Below are positions 35,501 through 47,700 of a DNA stretch of 64,000 bases, piece after piece (position 1 is the first letter of the stretch; each line of letters begins with the position of its first letter). Source of the stretch: Brachypodium distachyon (taxonomy: Eukaryota; Streptophyta; Magnoliopsida; Poales; Poaceae); the NCBI RefSeq assembly GCF_000005505.3, contig NC_016135.3, positions 26,560,758-26,624,757 of the forward strand. The letters run 5' to 3'. A program made the position numbers and the translations under genes. The notes under the pieces were generated by a model. That model saw only the letters and a list, made by a program, of their open reading frames with translations, ran no database searches and had not been told where the DNA came from.

Positions 35501-37698
35501 TCATAGATTTCTTACTTGTAACTGTTGATCATAAAAAAACATATGCATTCCCTATCCTGCACAGTGGACCACATTTAATTTGGAAGTACAAATAGGCAAG
35601 GGTCATTATAAATAACAAAGTATACATTTTCCATCATGCATAAATATAACATGCCTGACACAAACATGAGAAAAACATGAAACTAAAGATGATGTGTAAC
35701 TGGGAACGAATTTATGTGTTTGCATTTTCTATCAATGTATTCCAGAACTTAAAATGGGATCAACAGCACAATAGCGGACTTACAGCAACTACAATAGGAA
35801 TAAACACCATCTTCAATTCACCATTAACATCCAATTGCTTAGCTGCATACCAACAAAAATAAGCCCATTAGACCAATTATATAAATATTGTGAAGCTACT
35901 GGGATGCACAGGGAATATTTCAGCATTAATATACCATTGAAAGGTAGCTCTACAACATGGTTACTGAATTTCACTCTCAACTAATTATTCTGATATTGAA
36001 ACTTCACAACAAATATGTATTCCTAGATGATCATTTAAAAAGCTTTTTCTCAAACACACGAACAAATGCAGATAATTTTGTATTAGAGGAAAAATGCCAC
36101 AAAGATAACAACATCAAGCAAAAGCAAGGAAAATCCAACAAAGAAAAAGAGAAAATAAATGCTAAGAGAAGAAAACAACAAAGAATCTGAGTATGATGGC
36201 TAAGCCTGCCAACACAACTGCCACTCCCGCAGCTGCAACTGATAACACCAGTTTACTGCACAGTGCTAAAATAATACCAAGCTAATATGTATCAAGAGAC
36301 TGGAAGTATAACTAGAAAGGTAGCACAAGAGTAAGCATACTTACGTTCAGTGCTTCCAAATAAGTAAACCGTCTTCCCATAAAGCTTCCCACCTTCTTCT
36401 AGAGCTTTCTGTTCACAACAATAAACCATGTACCACAATGTAAGAAAACCTAATATTAAAAGGAAGACTGAAGAATATATGTCCATCATACCTCTAAATT
36501 TTCAAAGTTCCAGTTGAACTCCTTCATCTTATCAATATTTTCCCACTACAGATGACAGGACCAGAAACAGATATACATTAGAAGTAAGGCCGAATGCATA
36601 ACAAATTTTGCGTGCATGTGGAAGTGTGTCACTCCAGACAAACAAAGAATTAAAGAAAATCACGGACAGAAATGCGTACAAACCTCAGTCCCAATAGGAA
36701 ATGCCGACAACCAAAGATCCTCCTGAAAAAAGCAATACACCGTTAGGCAAGGAGCGGTAAGAACAATATAGCAAGATCATAAACAAGGGCACAAGGTGTA
36801 TCCTGTTTCAAGTGAAGCATCTAACGAACTCAGTCAAACAAGCCAAATCATAACACAGCTACTAAAAATGGCCACCCCAACAAACGAAATGTGTAGAGAG
36901 ATGCAGAAATAAAGAACTGCTGATCATTGACTGAACAGAACATTAGTTTTGTAAAATCTGTAAACCTTACATTGCACCTGTGTCAAGACGTGTGGAAAAA
37001 ACGTCCTTATGATCATAACTTACACTTTAGCCTACATTAGAGACACGGAAACATGCCCAGTTGACAGCCATCTGATACAAGAAAGGACTTCAGAATACAA
37101 CAATTACTACCATTGTAGTGGCAGACTTCAGAACGATGCATGTAGAGAACTAAAAAACCTTAGCAGGAAATGCACCAACTCAACAGCACGCAATCCAGGA
37201 GATAAACATTCTCTAGTGAAATGAATAAATCCTACACCCCCAACCAAGTCGAGCCACACAAACAACCGCAGTGCAATCTCCATTTCAGTATTGCACACAA
37301 CAACAAAATCATTTGGATCGCCAACCTATCTCCTAATCCAACCACTGCAAAAGCTCTGCAGCAAAGAGCAGCAGAAAGACCAATCAAGCCCACCACTACT
37401 CGGCTACACGAATACTACCCAGCAAGCCGAAGCACGCATCACGAGGGGCAGGCAGGCGAGGAACACGTGGAAGCTTCGTCACCAGATTGCGCTGCTCGGG
37501 GAAGTACTCCGCCTCGGGCTTGGGCGGCTTGGGCTCCGTGTTGGCACGCTTCGGCCGCCCCCGCGCTACTGCGGCCGGCGGCTTGGGCTCCGTCCTGGCA
37601 CTCTTCTTCGGCCGGCCCCGGCCCCGCACGGCCGGCGCCTCCGCCTCGGCCTCGGCGTCCGCAGCCGCCGCGCGCTTCTTGCCCTTGGGACGCGCCAT
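32597..37698 (-). pseudogene. HIT4-like copy B, frameshifted
   Basis: All 14 exons of copy A are recognisable with conserved splice sites. Exon 1 (37698 downward) keeps two AT-hook-like cores (RGRGRPKK, ARGRPKR). Exon 3 uses TAG instead of CAG as acceptor. In exon 8 (about 34671-34729) copy B has two extra bases (AG after GGGCATGCAG at 34669-34678), so DYCMP becomes DYSACP, the phase is lost, and a TAG arises in exon 9. All later exons remain open in the original frame and differ little from copy A, so the lesion looks recent. The product would be truncated at roughly two thirds. An assembly error is possible. Copy B keeps Gly in RYYGHAHELL, where copy A has Arg. Confidence 0.8.
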
Positions 37699-38045
37699 GT
37701 CCTCTCTCTCTCTCGCTGTCTGGATTGCTGCTAGGGTTAGGGTTTCGGCTTCGCTCGGTCCGATTGGGGATTGAGATCTCCTTGGGGATTTGCATTTATG
37801 CGTTGTTGGCAGGAGAGTTTCGATTTGGGGGAAGCGGCGCGTGAAATGAACGCGACGTACATTTGAAGCGGGAAGCTGACGGGGAGAAGAGGAGAGAAGG
37901 CGGCCGGGGGGAGCGTGGCGTGGGGTGGCCGCTGGGCGGTCATGGGCTGTGCTGGGGGCGGTCATGGGCCGTCGGATCGCACTGCGAGGAGGTTGCTGTT
38001 CGTTCGTTGTCTGCGCCAGATTCAAACTTATCTATAATCTCTACT

Positions 38046-38200
38046 AGCTAAGTGCCAGTGCGCATGATGTTACTCTTCCCGAGCAATTTTGGCTTGATGA
38101 TCCCCCAATTCTATAATTCTCCTGTTGCTCAAAGATGTAACCATTATTTGATGAATGAAAGTTTTACCCGTTCAAAAAAAAAAAGCTAAGTGCCAGTGCG
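38046..38200 (+). mobile_element. 5'-truncated retroposon (LINE-like tail) with 17-bp target duplication
   Basis: The 17-mer AGCTAAGTGCCAGTGCG occurs at 38046-38062 and again at 38184-38200. Between them are 121 bp ending in AGTTTTACCCGTTC plus an A run (38174-38183). A long perfect target duplication with a 3' poly(A) tract is the hallmark of target-primed reverse transcription. The tail resembles 3' ends of grass LINEs, but the body is too short to classify. Confidence 0.85.
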
Positions 38201-38912
38201 TTGCAACGGAGAGATAAACATCATATTACTTAATAAAAACAAAGACAAACATGAAAGGATTAACATGTACGGAGTAGTCATTGTATCGGATAACAAGGCA
38301 TTACTCTTATGTACATGTACATATTCTAAGTACTCGTTGCACCGTGAGAGGAAAACAAATAATACAATCGACATGTGAACATAACAACAGCAATTTACTG
38401 TCCCCGAGGTAATGACGATCAGGTAATGTGAAATATATGCTACATATTTGACACCAACAACGATGGACTGTGAGTCCATCCATTACCTGAACATGATGAA
38501 TCATGAACCAATAAATCCTCTACAATTGAGGCTCAGCAGAAATTTTGGTACACAAAATGACAGTTGTTGCAGCAATATCACAAGTAGTGGTCTCGGGTAT
38601 GGAACACATGTACACAACCATATCAGTTTGCTTTCTATTTGTACACTGAGCATTTATTTGGAGATGCCCTTCGATCCAATAATACATGTATATCGAGATT
38701 TGCACCAGGTTGTGCTAGGGCTGTCATCAACATCATTATTGCCAAGACAAATAAAGTTCAAATAATCATGAGGCTCATATATATCATAAAGACCTAACAA
38801 GGCCCTATATATTGTCTTGATCATTTGTGTTGTTTTGTTCTACAATATAAGTGAAAAATTGGGTGTGCTCTATCGGGGAAAATTAGGCACAAACAGAGAT
38901 GCTCAATCGAAC
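38201..38912. other. intergenic, unassigned
   Basis: AT-rich spacer with short ORFs only. The first bases (GTGCGTTGCAACGG) resemble ends of common grass transposable elements, but I could not define an element. No gene is seen. Confidence 0.4.
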
Positions 38913-39061
38913 CTGCGAGTAAAGAATTCTTTGTGTAGGAGCACCAGTTGGCTTATCCTCGGGCAACACAGGAAGTACTATGTATGCAGAAAAACTCTCA
39001 TTCGCCTTAATCTTGTTTGCAAACTTCAGAGTAATTTCAATTGGTACCAAATTGTTAGCCC
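38913..39061 (-). pseudogene. orphan phospholipase D exon
   Basis: A 149-bp open segment flanked by a proper acceptor (TTTCAG) and donor (GTTCGA). It reads GANNLVPIEITLKFANKIKA, then SAYIVLPVLPEDKPTGAPTQ and RILYSQ. This is the block of plant C2-type phospholipase D between the two HKD motifs (family pattern GANNLIPxEIALKIxxKI..YIVIPMWPEG.PTGAATQRILYWQ), closest by memory to beta/delta types. Neither HKD motif nor other PLD exons were found within several kb. W is lost from the WPEG and YWQ positions, consistent with decay. Confidence 0.75.
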
Positions 39062-41154
39062 CTGAAAGACAATGCATGGGATGACTTGTGTGCTCTGAAA
39101 TCAGACCCTTGTGAAAAAACAGAGCAAATCAGACCCTTATGAGGAACAAAGTAACAACACCATGCATGCAATGGACAATTCGTACCATCTCAATGGCATT
39201 TCTTTACTGCTCTGATAACTTGGCATGAAGATAGTTCTTGATTCGATGAAATTTGTTTGCTTCGTTTTCTGTATCATCAGCCTGAAGGGAAACAAAAGTG
39301 TAGTAAGGCACTTGAACAAGAAAAGAATAACTGTAAATTGTAGGCATTTTCAATAGGGGAAACTGTCAGGTAAGCTTATGCTAAGACCCAAACCTAGCCT
39401 CAAGCTGCTCCAGCAGGTGACTTAACTTAAATCCATCAAAGAGGCATACATGATCTCTAGATTATACATAAAATAGCAGAAAAAACAAACATTACATAGT
39501 GAGTATAAAACAACCAGAAATTAAAGGAACTGTCCTCGCTTCCGCTTCGCATCGGCAGCGGGTCAGCATGCTTGTCCCCAACAAAAAAAGCAGGCAACTG
39601 TTATAGCAATACAATAGAAATAGTTGACACCGACCAAATTAAAGGACATGACAATTTTTATCATCGCACACATACTCATGAAACACCTTATTTGCTAATC
39701 AGAATCGAAGCACCATCTGGAAAATAAGTATCAGTAGATTTTACATTGCAGTATGCCCAGAGAAGGTGGCACCAAGACAGAAAAAACTGCCTATTTTTAA
39801 AGATAAAAGAGGATAAGCTGGAAACTAAAAACAACCAAAAGCTAAATACTCAAACCACCATCTATTCCAGGTAAATGATTAAATACTCCTACCTAATTTT
39901 CAAAGAGGAAAAGAAACACAAAAAACTAACTACTCAACCCTCCATTTAGAAGACTGAAGTTCATGGTTAATTCCACTCTTATTTACAAAAAAGTCATTGG
40001 TGCATAAAGACTGTTACCGAGAAACCATTATTGAAACCTTTTAACATTTTGAAACAAAAATGCATACAAATTACATTTTATATGGACGTTCTTGAGAGCA
40101 GTAAAGAAATGCCTTCATTATGAAAGGGGGAAATAAAACTCTGAATTGAACTACATGAACAGGAAACAGAATCATAGTATAACCTCAGCGTAAAATAAAG
40201 GCAACATAAATGGTGGCATAGCACCGCCTAAATAGCTTTGCATCTCTTACAATCACAGTCTCGATATCATGCAATATATGGATTTATGCCAAACTACAAA
40301 TTTTAAGGGGGAAAAAGATCAAACAAATTCTAGAAAATAGCCTTGCATATATTATGGATTTGTGGCAAACTAACGATTCATGAGAAAAAAAAAGTAATTT
40401 TGCTAATATGTCCGGCATACATCATACAGCACAGTTAAAATTAATCTTCTTCATGTTTGGGCTTCAAATCAGAATGTGTGTAGCATGTGGAATATTAGCC
40501 AAGGCTCAGTTCACATGGATTGGCTGACAGCTGATGTGACTACGAATCAACGAAGACGGTGATGAGAGGATCTACCTTATTTGTGATTCGGATAAACACG
40601 GGGAGGCGGGTCGCTAGGAGCAGGGCGGGAACTACAGGTTGCAACTCTGTTGTTTGGTGCCCATGCTGACAAATCGGGGCGAGGAGAGAGGAGAAAGCTT
40701 GACTGCATTGTGACGCCGTCGCCCGTGAAGCCGTGCCCGCCCACATCTGGTGCTCCGCAACTCCGGTTTGTCTGGTCAGTGATGCCACGCATCTAGTGAT
40801 CCACAAGCCCGGTAGGCAGGATGGCGGCCGCTGCGACGGATGCGGCGTCCGTGGTGGAGTGCGAGGGCGAGGGCAGCGGCAGCCGCGGGGGAGGGCGACG
40901 ACAGCGGACCGCGGTGGAGCGCGTCGTCGTCGGCCGCGGTGGAGGGCGCCGGCATCGTCTTCGGGGAGAAGACAACGCTGTCTGTTTGGGGGAGAGGTGG
41001 GCGGCATCAGCGCGGTGGAGGAGATGCGGAGGTGCAGGACTGCAGGGCATCGGATGGAGAGGAGACTGAATTTCGACGAAATTGACACAAAACAAAAAGA
41101 AATTTGAAATATGGATTCCTGGCGAAACTATTTTACAAACCTGACCCTTCCGTG
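39062..41154. other. intergenic, mostly AT-rich
   Basis: One exon-like minus-strand segment (about 39290-39210) reads ADDTENEANKFHRIKNYLHA, followed by KLSEQ and a stop, after a CAG acceptor. I do not recognise it and it may be the last exon of a lost gene. 40540-41100 is a GC-rich block with overlapping open frames on both strands and no recognisable family. The remainder is featureless. Confidence 0.4.
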
Positions 41155-41331
41155 TAGCGCCGGCATACTGGGCGTTAGCCCTACGCTATAACGCCTTGTG
41201 TCCGGGCGTTAACCGGTGCCAGCGTGGCGTGCTTGTCCAGCGTGGCAATGCCGGGGACCCACGGCAAGCCACTGTAGCGCCTCGTCCACGGGCGCTATAC
41301 GAGTAGTTTAGCGCCTCCTCACCCGGCGCTA
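41155..41331. repeat. cluster of four GCGC stem-loops
   Basis: Four similar short inverted repeats within 180 bp: 41155-41176 (TAGCGCC / GGCGTTA), 41189-41211 (TAACGCC / GGGCGTTA), 41275-41297 (TAGCGCC / GGGCGCTA) and 41309-41331 (TAGCGCC / CGGCGCTA). Each has a 7-bp stem and a loop of about 8 nt. They lie about 1 kb upstream of the plant-mobile-domain pseudogene. Confidence 0.75.
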
Positions 41332-42271
41332 TACCCCCGTACCCTAAAGCGGCCGAACCGCTCGGGCCAGAGGCTCACGCACACAAGGGTTCAGCCCTTT
41401 TCCTCTCCCGTTAGAACGCAGCGGCGGCGGCGGTTCCTCCCCTCCAAATCTCTCCCCCGATTCGTCGATTTCTTCGTGGATTCCGGTCGCATTTGCTCCC
41501 CCCAGGTATTCTCCTCCGATCCACTCAGTTTGGTCCGCATTTTGCCCGAGAAATTTCTGTACATTTAGGGTTCGAGGGTTAGGATCCGGCTAGAATCACA
41601 ATCTTCAACAAAATGACATGTTAGGATCCGGCTAAAAGGTCATCATGAACAAACACTTCTGTTTGGTGTTGGTAAGGAGAAAGTCAGTGCCTTGTATTTG
41701 TCAGTGTTCTTCAAGTAGATAGTCAGTGCACCATGCCCTCCCATTGAATGTCCAAAAATTGATGCCCTGGAAGTGTTAAGCTGTTCAAAGTTATCACTTA
41801 AACATAGTCATAAATGCGCCACTTGTTCCACTTCTCATTTGTGGCATTCAAATAAAATCCAGCACCTACTCATGAACAGTCAAGATAAGAGAATTGTAGT
41901 TTTGTGGACTGTGGCCGGCTAAGAACAAAGCTAGGTTTTTTTGGAATGTGGCCGGCTGGTAGTTGCTAGTTTTGTATGAAGAAAAAACTTATTGCTCAAG
42001 TACCTTGATATGTTATACGAAGTTGTATTGTTGGGGATAACAAGAGCTCAGAAAGTATGCTCTTTTCCATGCATGTGGGATGGCTGTTATAATCAATTTT
42101 GTTGTGTTAATTGTTACAACTATTTCTTAGGCATGGCTGGTTTGGATTGTTCCTTGGATGGTTGTCTTCAATTCATAAGATGGATTTGTAGGAAAGGCTT
42201 GCTTTGTTGATATAGTTCGGAGTACGGGTGTCCCATTCGTTTGTTAATATGTCTTAATTGGAACATGTAGG
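41332..42271. other. leader-like and spacer region upstream of PMD pseudogene
   Basis: 41390-41510 looks like a GC-rich plant 5'UTR (GGCGGCGGCGGTTCC, then a CCCCAG/GTATTC junction) probably belonging to the plant-mobile-domain gene downstream. The rest is AT-rich with no coding signal. Confidence 0.4.
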
Positions 42272-43667
42272 ATGTCGCTCCTAATGGATCACTACGACAT
42301 GGCTCACCGTGGGCGTTTGATACGGGATGAACAAATGGTAATGAGCATTTACATGTTGCTTCTTTTTGTCATTGTTTTGTTCCAAATGTGTAAGTGAAAT
42401 GATCGTAACTTTAATTGCTTTTGTACTTGTTTTGTAGGATCTTGGATCCCTCAAACTTCAGTCTCACGGTGCCTCCTCAGGCGCCATGTCTTACGATGAG
42501 CGGTACACACCGTTCATCTTGAGGACAGGGCTCCTTCCGTTCATCCATATGGTGACCTGGTCGACACCTTGGATGAACGCTTGTGCAATCACCGCGCTCG
42601 TCAACCGGTGGAGGCATGAGACCCACACTTTTCACCTCCGGACCGGTGAGATGACTGTGACTCTTCAGGACGTGTCCATGATCCTGGCACTCCCCATCGG
42701 CGGGGAACCAGTATGTATCAACACGGCCTCTTCGGGATGGCGCCAGCAGATGGCGGATCTTATTGGTAGGGCACCGGAGGCCCCTGAGGACCCCGCTAAC
42801 GACAGAATGCCAGCGGGCGCAACGTACACTTGGATAGTTGAGAACTTCTCCGAGTGCCCCGAGGATGCTGTCATCGAGGTGGTTGAGCAGTACGCACGAG
42901 TATAGGTGTGGTATGTCATCACACGCACTCTGTTTGCTGACGGGGGTGGCAGGACAGCTCAATGGCATTGGCTGAAGGCCTTGACCGAATGGGACTCCAA
43001 TTGGAGCTGGGGCACAGCTGCACTTGCCTGCCTTTACCGGCAGGTAATTAATATTTCATTGTTGTTACTACCTGCAATGACCTATGATGACATGTCCTAA
43101 TTTATTTCCTGATTGCCTTTTGTTTTAGTTGGACGATGCTTGTCGTAGGAGCAAACCAGACAGCGCCATAGGTGGTCCACTGCTTCTACTGTCTGTTTGG
43201 AGCTAGGAACGCTTCCCCGTTGGACGCCCGGAAACGTTGGCATTCAAAGATTGGGATGATCACGAAGACCCGCTGCGGAGACCCACTTGGGCTTACAAGT
43301 GGGACCGTGCGAGAGATAACTGGAACGACACTAAACTTCTGTACAAGCAGTACACAAACGAGTTCGACACTTTAACCCCTGGGCAGGTAAATATTGTTAT
43401 TGCAGAAAATTACTATGATTTCCGTGCTCTATGGTAACTGAACATTGCGATGCTTGTGATATGTTTAAGGTGGAATGGCAGCCATATGGTAGTGGGGACG
43501 ATTGCGGAGTCCCGTTCGATTATGAGCTAAACCCGAAGTATTTGGAAGAAAGACATCTGTGGTTGATGCGATGTCCAATGATATGCTTGTGGGTGGTTGA
43601 ACTTCATCAACCACATCGTGTGATGCAACAGTTTGGGTTGCTGATCACTAGATCCGTCATGAAATAA
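42272..43667 (+). pseudogene. plant mobile domain (PMD/MAIN-like) protein, two nonsense codons
   Basis: Exons 42272-42337, 42438-43041, about 43129-43386 and about 43471-43667 have GT/AG junctions. Exon 1 reads MDHYDMAHRGRLIRDEQ. Exon 2 carries PFILRTGLLPFIHMV, TFHLRTGEMTVTLQDVSMIL and LPIGGEPV, the core of the plant mobile domain (long form of serine/threonine phosphatase 7 and MAIN/MAIL proteins, also carried by MULE and retroelement families). Two in-frame TAG codons interrupt it: 42903-42905 (in RV-stop-VWYV, where Tyr is expected) and 43204-43206 (in SVWS-stop-ERF, where Trp is expected). Coding potential resumes in the same frame after each stop, so the gene died by point mutation. It may derive from a transposon-borne PMD gene. 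Confidence 0.85.
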
Positions 43668-43951
43668 GTTTTGTAATCTTAATTTAGAAATTGTAATACT
43701 TAGTCAATAAAGTCACGCCTCATCTCGGAAGAATGGAGGGAGTACGGCTACAGTGAACTCCGTCGCGGAGGCACAAAGAGAAACAAACGGACGTACGCAC
43801 GTTAGGGAGAATCATCTCCCGAATGTTTTTCCTTATCCCTCCCTCCGTAACCGGCAAATTACCATACCACCCAAAACGAAAAGCCCTTCCTTCCTCCGCC
43901 CTCCTCCCAAGGGCAGCCCGGAATCTGCCTGGACCGCTCCAGCTCGCCCCA

Positions 43952-44316
43952 ATGGTGACCAGGTGGAACCAGAAGAGCCCGGGCCTCAAGATCCTGTGGA
44001 TCTGGACCCTGGGAACCGCCGGAAGTAAGCAACCGCAACCGCAACTCCATCCCATCCCTGATTCCCCTCGCTCCCGTCTAATCGTACAAGATACCGCCGC
44101 CACTGCCCGCTGATTTGCTGATTTCCTCGTGCAGTTATGATCGCCAACGTCGTTCGGACCCGCGTAAACGATATGGAGATGATCCTCCGGGACGAAGACG
44201 AAGCCGCGGCTGCCGCCGGCGGTGGCAGCGGCGGCGGGACCTCCGGTGAGCGTGTCATGAGGGACGACGAGTTGAGCAGGTACGGGAGCCCTGCCCACCT
44301 GCGCCCCTCTGACTGA
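43952..44316 (+). CDS. small membrane-anchored protein, unknown function
   Basis: Two exons, 43952-44024 and 44135-44316, join in frame to 84 codons. The N-terminus (SPGLKILWIWTLGTAGIMIA) is one hydrophobic segment, likely membrane-spanning. NVVRTRVNDMEMILRDEDE and a glycine-rich, acidic tail follow. I recall similar short proteins of this pattern (basic N-terminus, WIWTLGTA helix, VRTR, acidic tail) as conserved but uncharacterised in plants. A second donor (GTACGG at 44281) could splice to a further exon, so the C-terminus is uncertain. The hAT element inserted 400 bp downstream may sit in the original 3' part of this gene. Confidence 0.6.
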
Positions 44317-44720
44317 GTCGTGTTACGCGCATTTACCATAGCTAAGGTTGAACAGTTAGTAACGATCATACCTTGTGAACTCTTGCTGTTTTTCTTCTCT
44401 CGAGTAGTGGCAACCGGCAGAGATTTAAAGTCGATTCAGTGATAGATACAGGCCCCTATCCAGAACTGAATATTGCCAATGTGTTTCTGCTCACTGTGCC
44501 TTTTGTGTTAAACAGTTGTACTATCTAGTTCGTAAACACAACAGAACGAATCTCTTGGATCGTTCACATTTCCATGGTACATACATTGGGCTATGACTTA
44601 GAGGCATCCATCCCCTGGGTACAAAGTACAAATCAGTTCTGTTTCAAGTTCCTGATACCTTCTGTCCATGTATTCCTGAGTGCATTTTTCTCTTCGGCCA
44701 CTCTAGTATAAACATGACAT

Positions 44721-47700
44721 CAGTGGCGGATCCCAGTTTGTGAGGCAGGGTGGTCCAATGTACAATTTTTTTCACCCCAATATATATATTATAACCAGCT
44801 ATTTTTTACCCCAAATATTACTCGCCAACAATAAATATGTTAATATTGAATTGCCAAAAATACGATACAAATATATCATCTATAAAGTCTTGTAAGCATA
44901 TTTAAAGTCATAAGTAAGCATGAAATTTGCATAAAAGAAGCCAACACACCTTCGTTCATTTTTTGTCGGGATAACGCTTTCGCATGGTCATGAAAGTATC
45001 AATTACATCATCTTCATTCACTTTGGAGAAAGCATCTTGCTCAATATATGTGACTAGGCAATCATCCAAAAAACTATCACCCATCTTATTTCTCAACTTA
45101 TTCTTGACAAAAGTCATTGCTGAAAATGCTCTTTCAACACTTGCAGTCGCCACAGGCAGAATCAATACCAATTTGAGAAGCAAGTAGACTAAATTATAAA
45201 CTATATGTCTCCTTGTTTGAACAAGCTTAACTGAGAGATCAACAAGATTTTCTAGACCTTTGAAGTCATCATCTTTTCTCATGTCACCAATATAGTTATC
45301 AAGTTGTATTTGAAGGTGTACCAAGTCACTGTTTGAAAAATCATTGGGATACAACTCAGCAAGTCTGTGTACCTTCTGCGCATCAAAAGAAGCAAAGTTG
45401 TTGGCCGGACTCAAGGCTGCCATGCAAGAAAGCAACTCCATATTGATCTCATCAAATCTATCGTCCAATTCTTGTCTGATTTTATCAATGACCCCAATAT
45501 AAACTTCTCTTCTGAAGTGATCCTCATTAGTTTGGGGTTGAACAAATCTTGCTGATCTTCCATGTGGCATATAATTACTCCCCATTGTAGGAACTTCAAT
45601 GCTATATTTATTACAGAATGAAGTAACCTTTTCAAGGAATGCATCCCTCCCATTAGACCTCAAGTCTTGCATTCTCGTCTTTGCCAATCTAACAAGTCTC
45701 ATTGCATTAAGAATATCTTGGTCTCTTCTTTGCAAACACTCGGACAATTCATTTGTGTATCCAAGAATGAGAAGCATCAAGTGTGCATTGAAAATAAAGT
45801 CAAATGACTCAAACACTCCAACAATACTATGTATTTTCGGCCAGTCACCCCTTTGTGCAGTATCTTTTCCAAGAGAAATGAGTACATCACGGATTTCAGC
45901 ATACATAGTAGTAATGTTGAGAACAGTTCTGTAATGAGAACCCCACCGAGTTTCACCAGGCCTAGCTAACCCCATCTCTTGATTTAATCCCCTCCCAGTT
46001 TCTAGTTCACCACATTCAATTGCTTTCAGTACATTCTGAAGCCTAGCATTTTTAAGCATGTCATGGCGCTTGCAAGAAACTCCGATAATACTCAATAATA
46101 GAGATACTCGATCAAAAAACCATACACAATCATCATTTCCCTTGGCAACAGCAACAAGAACTAGTTGTAATTGATGTGCAAAACAATGGACATAATAAGT
46201 AGAAGGTGACTCTTTCATGATCAATGTTTTTAATCCTCTAATTTCTCCTTTCATGTTGCTAGCACCATCATAACCTTGCCCACGGATTTGAGTCATAGTC
46301 AAATGGTGACTCACAAGTAAAGATTGTATTGCTTCCTTAAGTGACAATGAAGTAGTGTTACTTACATGAACAACTCCAAGAAAATGCTCGCATGGCCTTC
46401 CTAGTTTATCAACATAACGCAAGCATATAGCCAATTGTTCTTTATGTGAAACATCACTAGATTCATCCGCAAGAATAGCATAGTGATTATCACCAATATC
46501 TTCAAGAATTTGCTTTCGAGTTTCTAGTGCACAACATTGAATAATCTGCTTTTGAATATTATGGCTAGTCAATGTGCAGTTACCTGGTGCATTCTTCAAT
46601 ACATACTTATTCACCTCTTCACTATTTTCTGCAAGCCATTTCAAAAGCTCAATGAAGTTCCCTCTATTGCTAGCCTCTTCATCTTCTCTATGTCCATGGA
46701 AGGCCAATCCTTGATGCAAAAGAAACTTCAAACATCTAAGTGAATAAGTCAACCTAATCTTGTAAAGACGGACATCCTCATTATTAACCTTCACCAACAG
46801 AGTATCAACTGCCGCACGGGGATTAACAAATAAATTGTACCTCTCTTGAGCTGCATTGTGCACACTTGCTACATCACCTTCATGCTTCTGAAGTGCATCA
46901 TCTCTGTTCCAAGTTTTCCAACCATCATCAGTAAAAGCATTAGTTCTCTTCCGACTAGTTTTTTTCTCTTTAAACAAGGTGCATACGAAGCAAAATCCAG
47001 CTTTCTCCTTTATACTATATTCAAGCCAATGGTGCTTATGAAACCAAAAAGGATCGAATTTCCTATCTCTGCCTCCAATTTTTCTGACTTCAAAAGTATG
47101 AGCATAAGGTTGGAACGGACCTTTCATAATATATGCTCTTCGAACTGCATCTTGATCATTGACAGGATAAGCTGAAATTGGCAATCTTTCCCCTGGATCA
47201 TGTGGCAGTCGATTAATGTCATAAACTGGAGGAGGCGGAGGTGAAGGCGGCCGAGGAGGCGGTGACTGAGGCCGCGACGGCGAGGGAGGCTGTCGTGATA
47301 TAATTTCTTGCTCTCGTTCCGGAGAAAAAGGAGGAGCGACCTTCTTCTTTGCTGCATAATTCATAAAAAGAGATGCAATGTCTCCGTTCCTCTTCATTTT
47401 TCAACAATTCTGCAATTGAAACACAAGTTTAAGCAATGAAGCATTGGAATAATTTACAGTAAGTTCAGTTCAACCAACAAGCAAACCTTAATTTGATCTC
47501 CTGATCGCCGAGAGATTGCGGCTGGGCAGCGCGTCCTGATCGCCTGATCGCAGATCGCTGCTGATTGCTACGCGCTGGCTAAGCTAGGGCTGGCAGAGGG
47601 CAGTTCCGTGACTTCTGTCTCTGCCTGTTCGTTTCTGATCGATGCCCCTGTTCCCGCTGATCGATCGATTGATAGGAAATTAGGAACAGGCCCGTATGTG

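Larger units (their letters stand above)
31183..38030. repeat. segmental duplication unit B (orphan IPK1 leader + HIT4-like B)
   Basis: Direct-repeat partner of 22720-30340. The left breakpoint falls inside the IPK1 leader intron (CCGCGATCGAGCTTCTCTCG) and the right end near GATTCAAAC at about 38025. Because the left breakpoint cuts through the IPK1 leader, the IPK1 coding exons were not copied. Confidence 0.92.

Noticed and set aside
40540..41107. 182-aa minus-strand and 124-aa plus-strand ORFs
   Set aside because: Mutually overlapping frames in GC-rich DNA with low-complexity composition; neither shows a family motif.
46537..47175. Plus-strand ORFs inside the hAT element
   Set aside because: Antisense to the 813-aa transposase; composition is that of a shadow frame.
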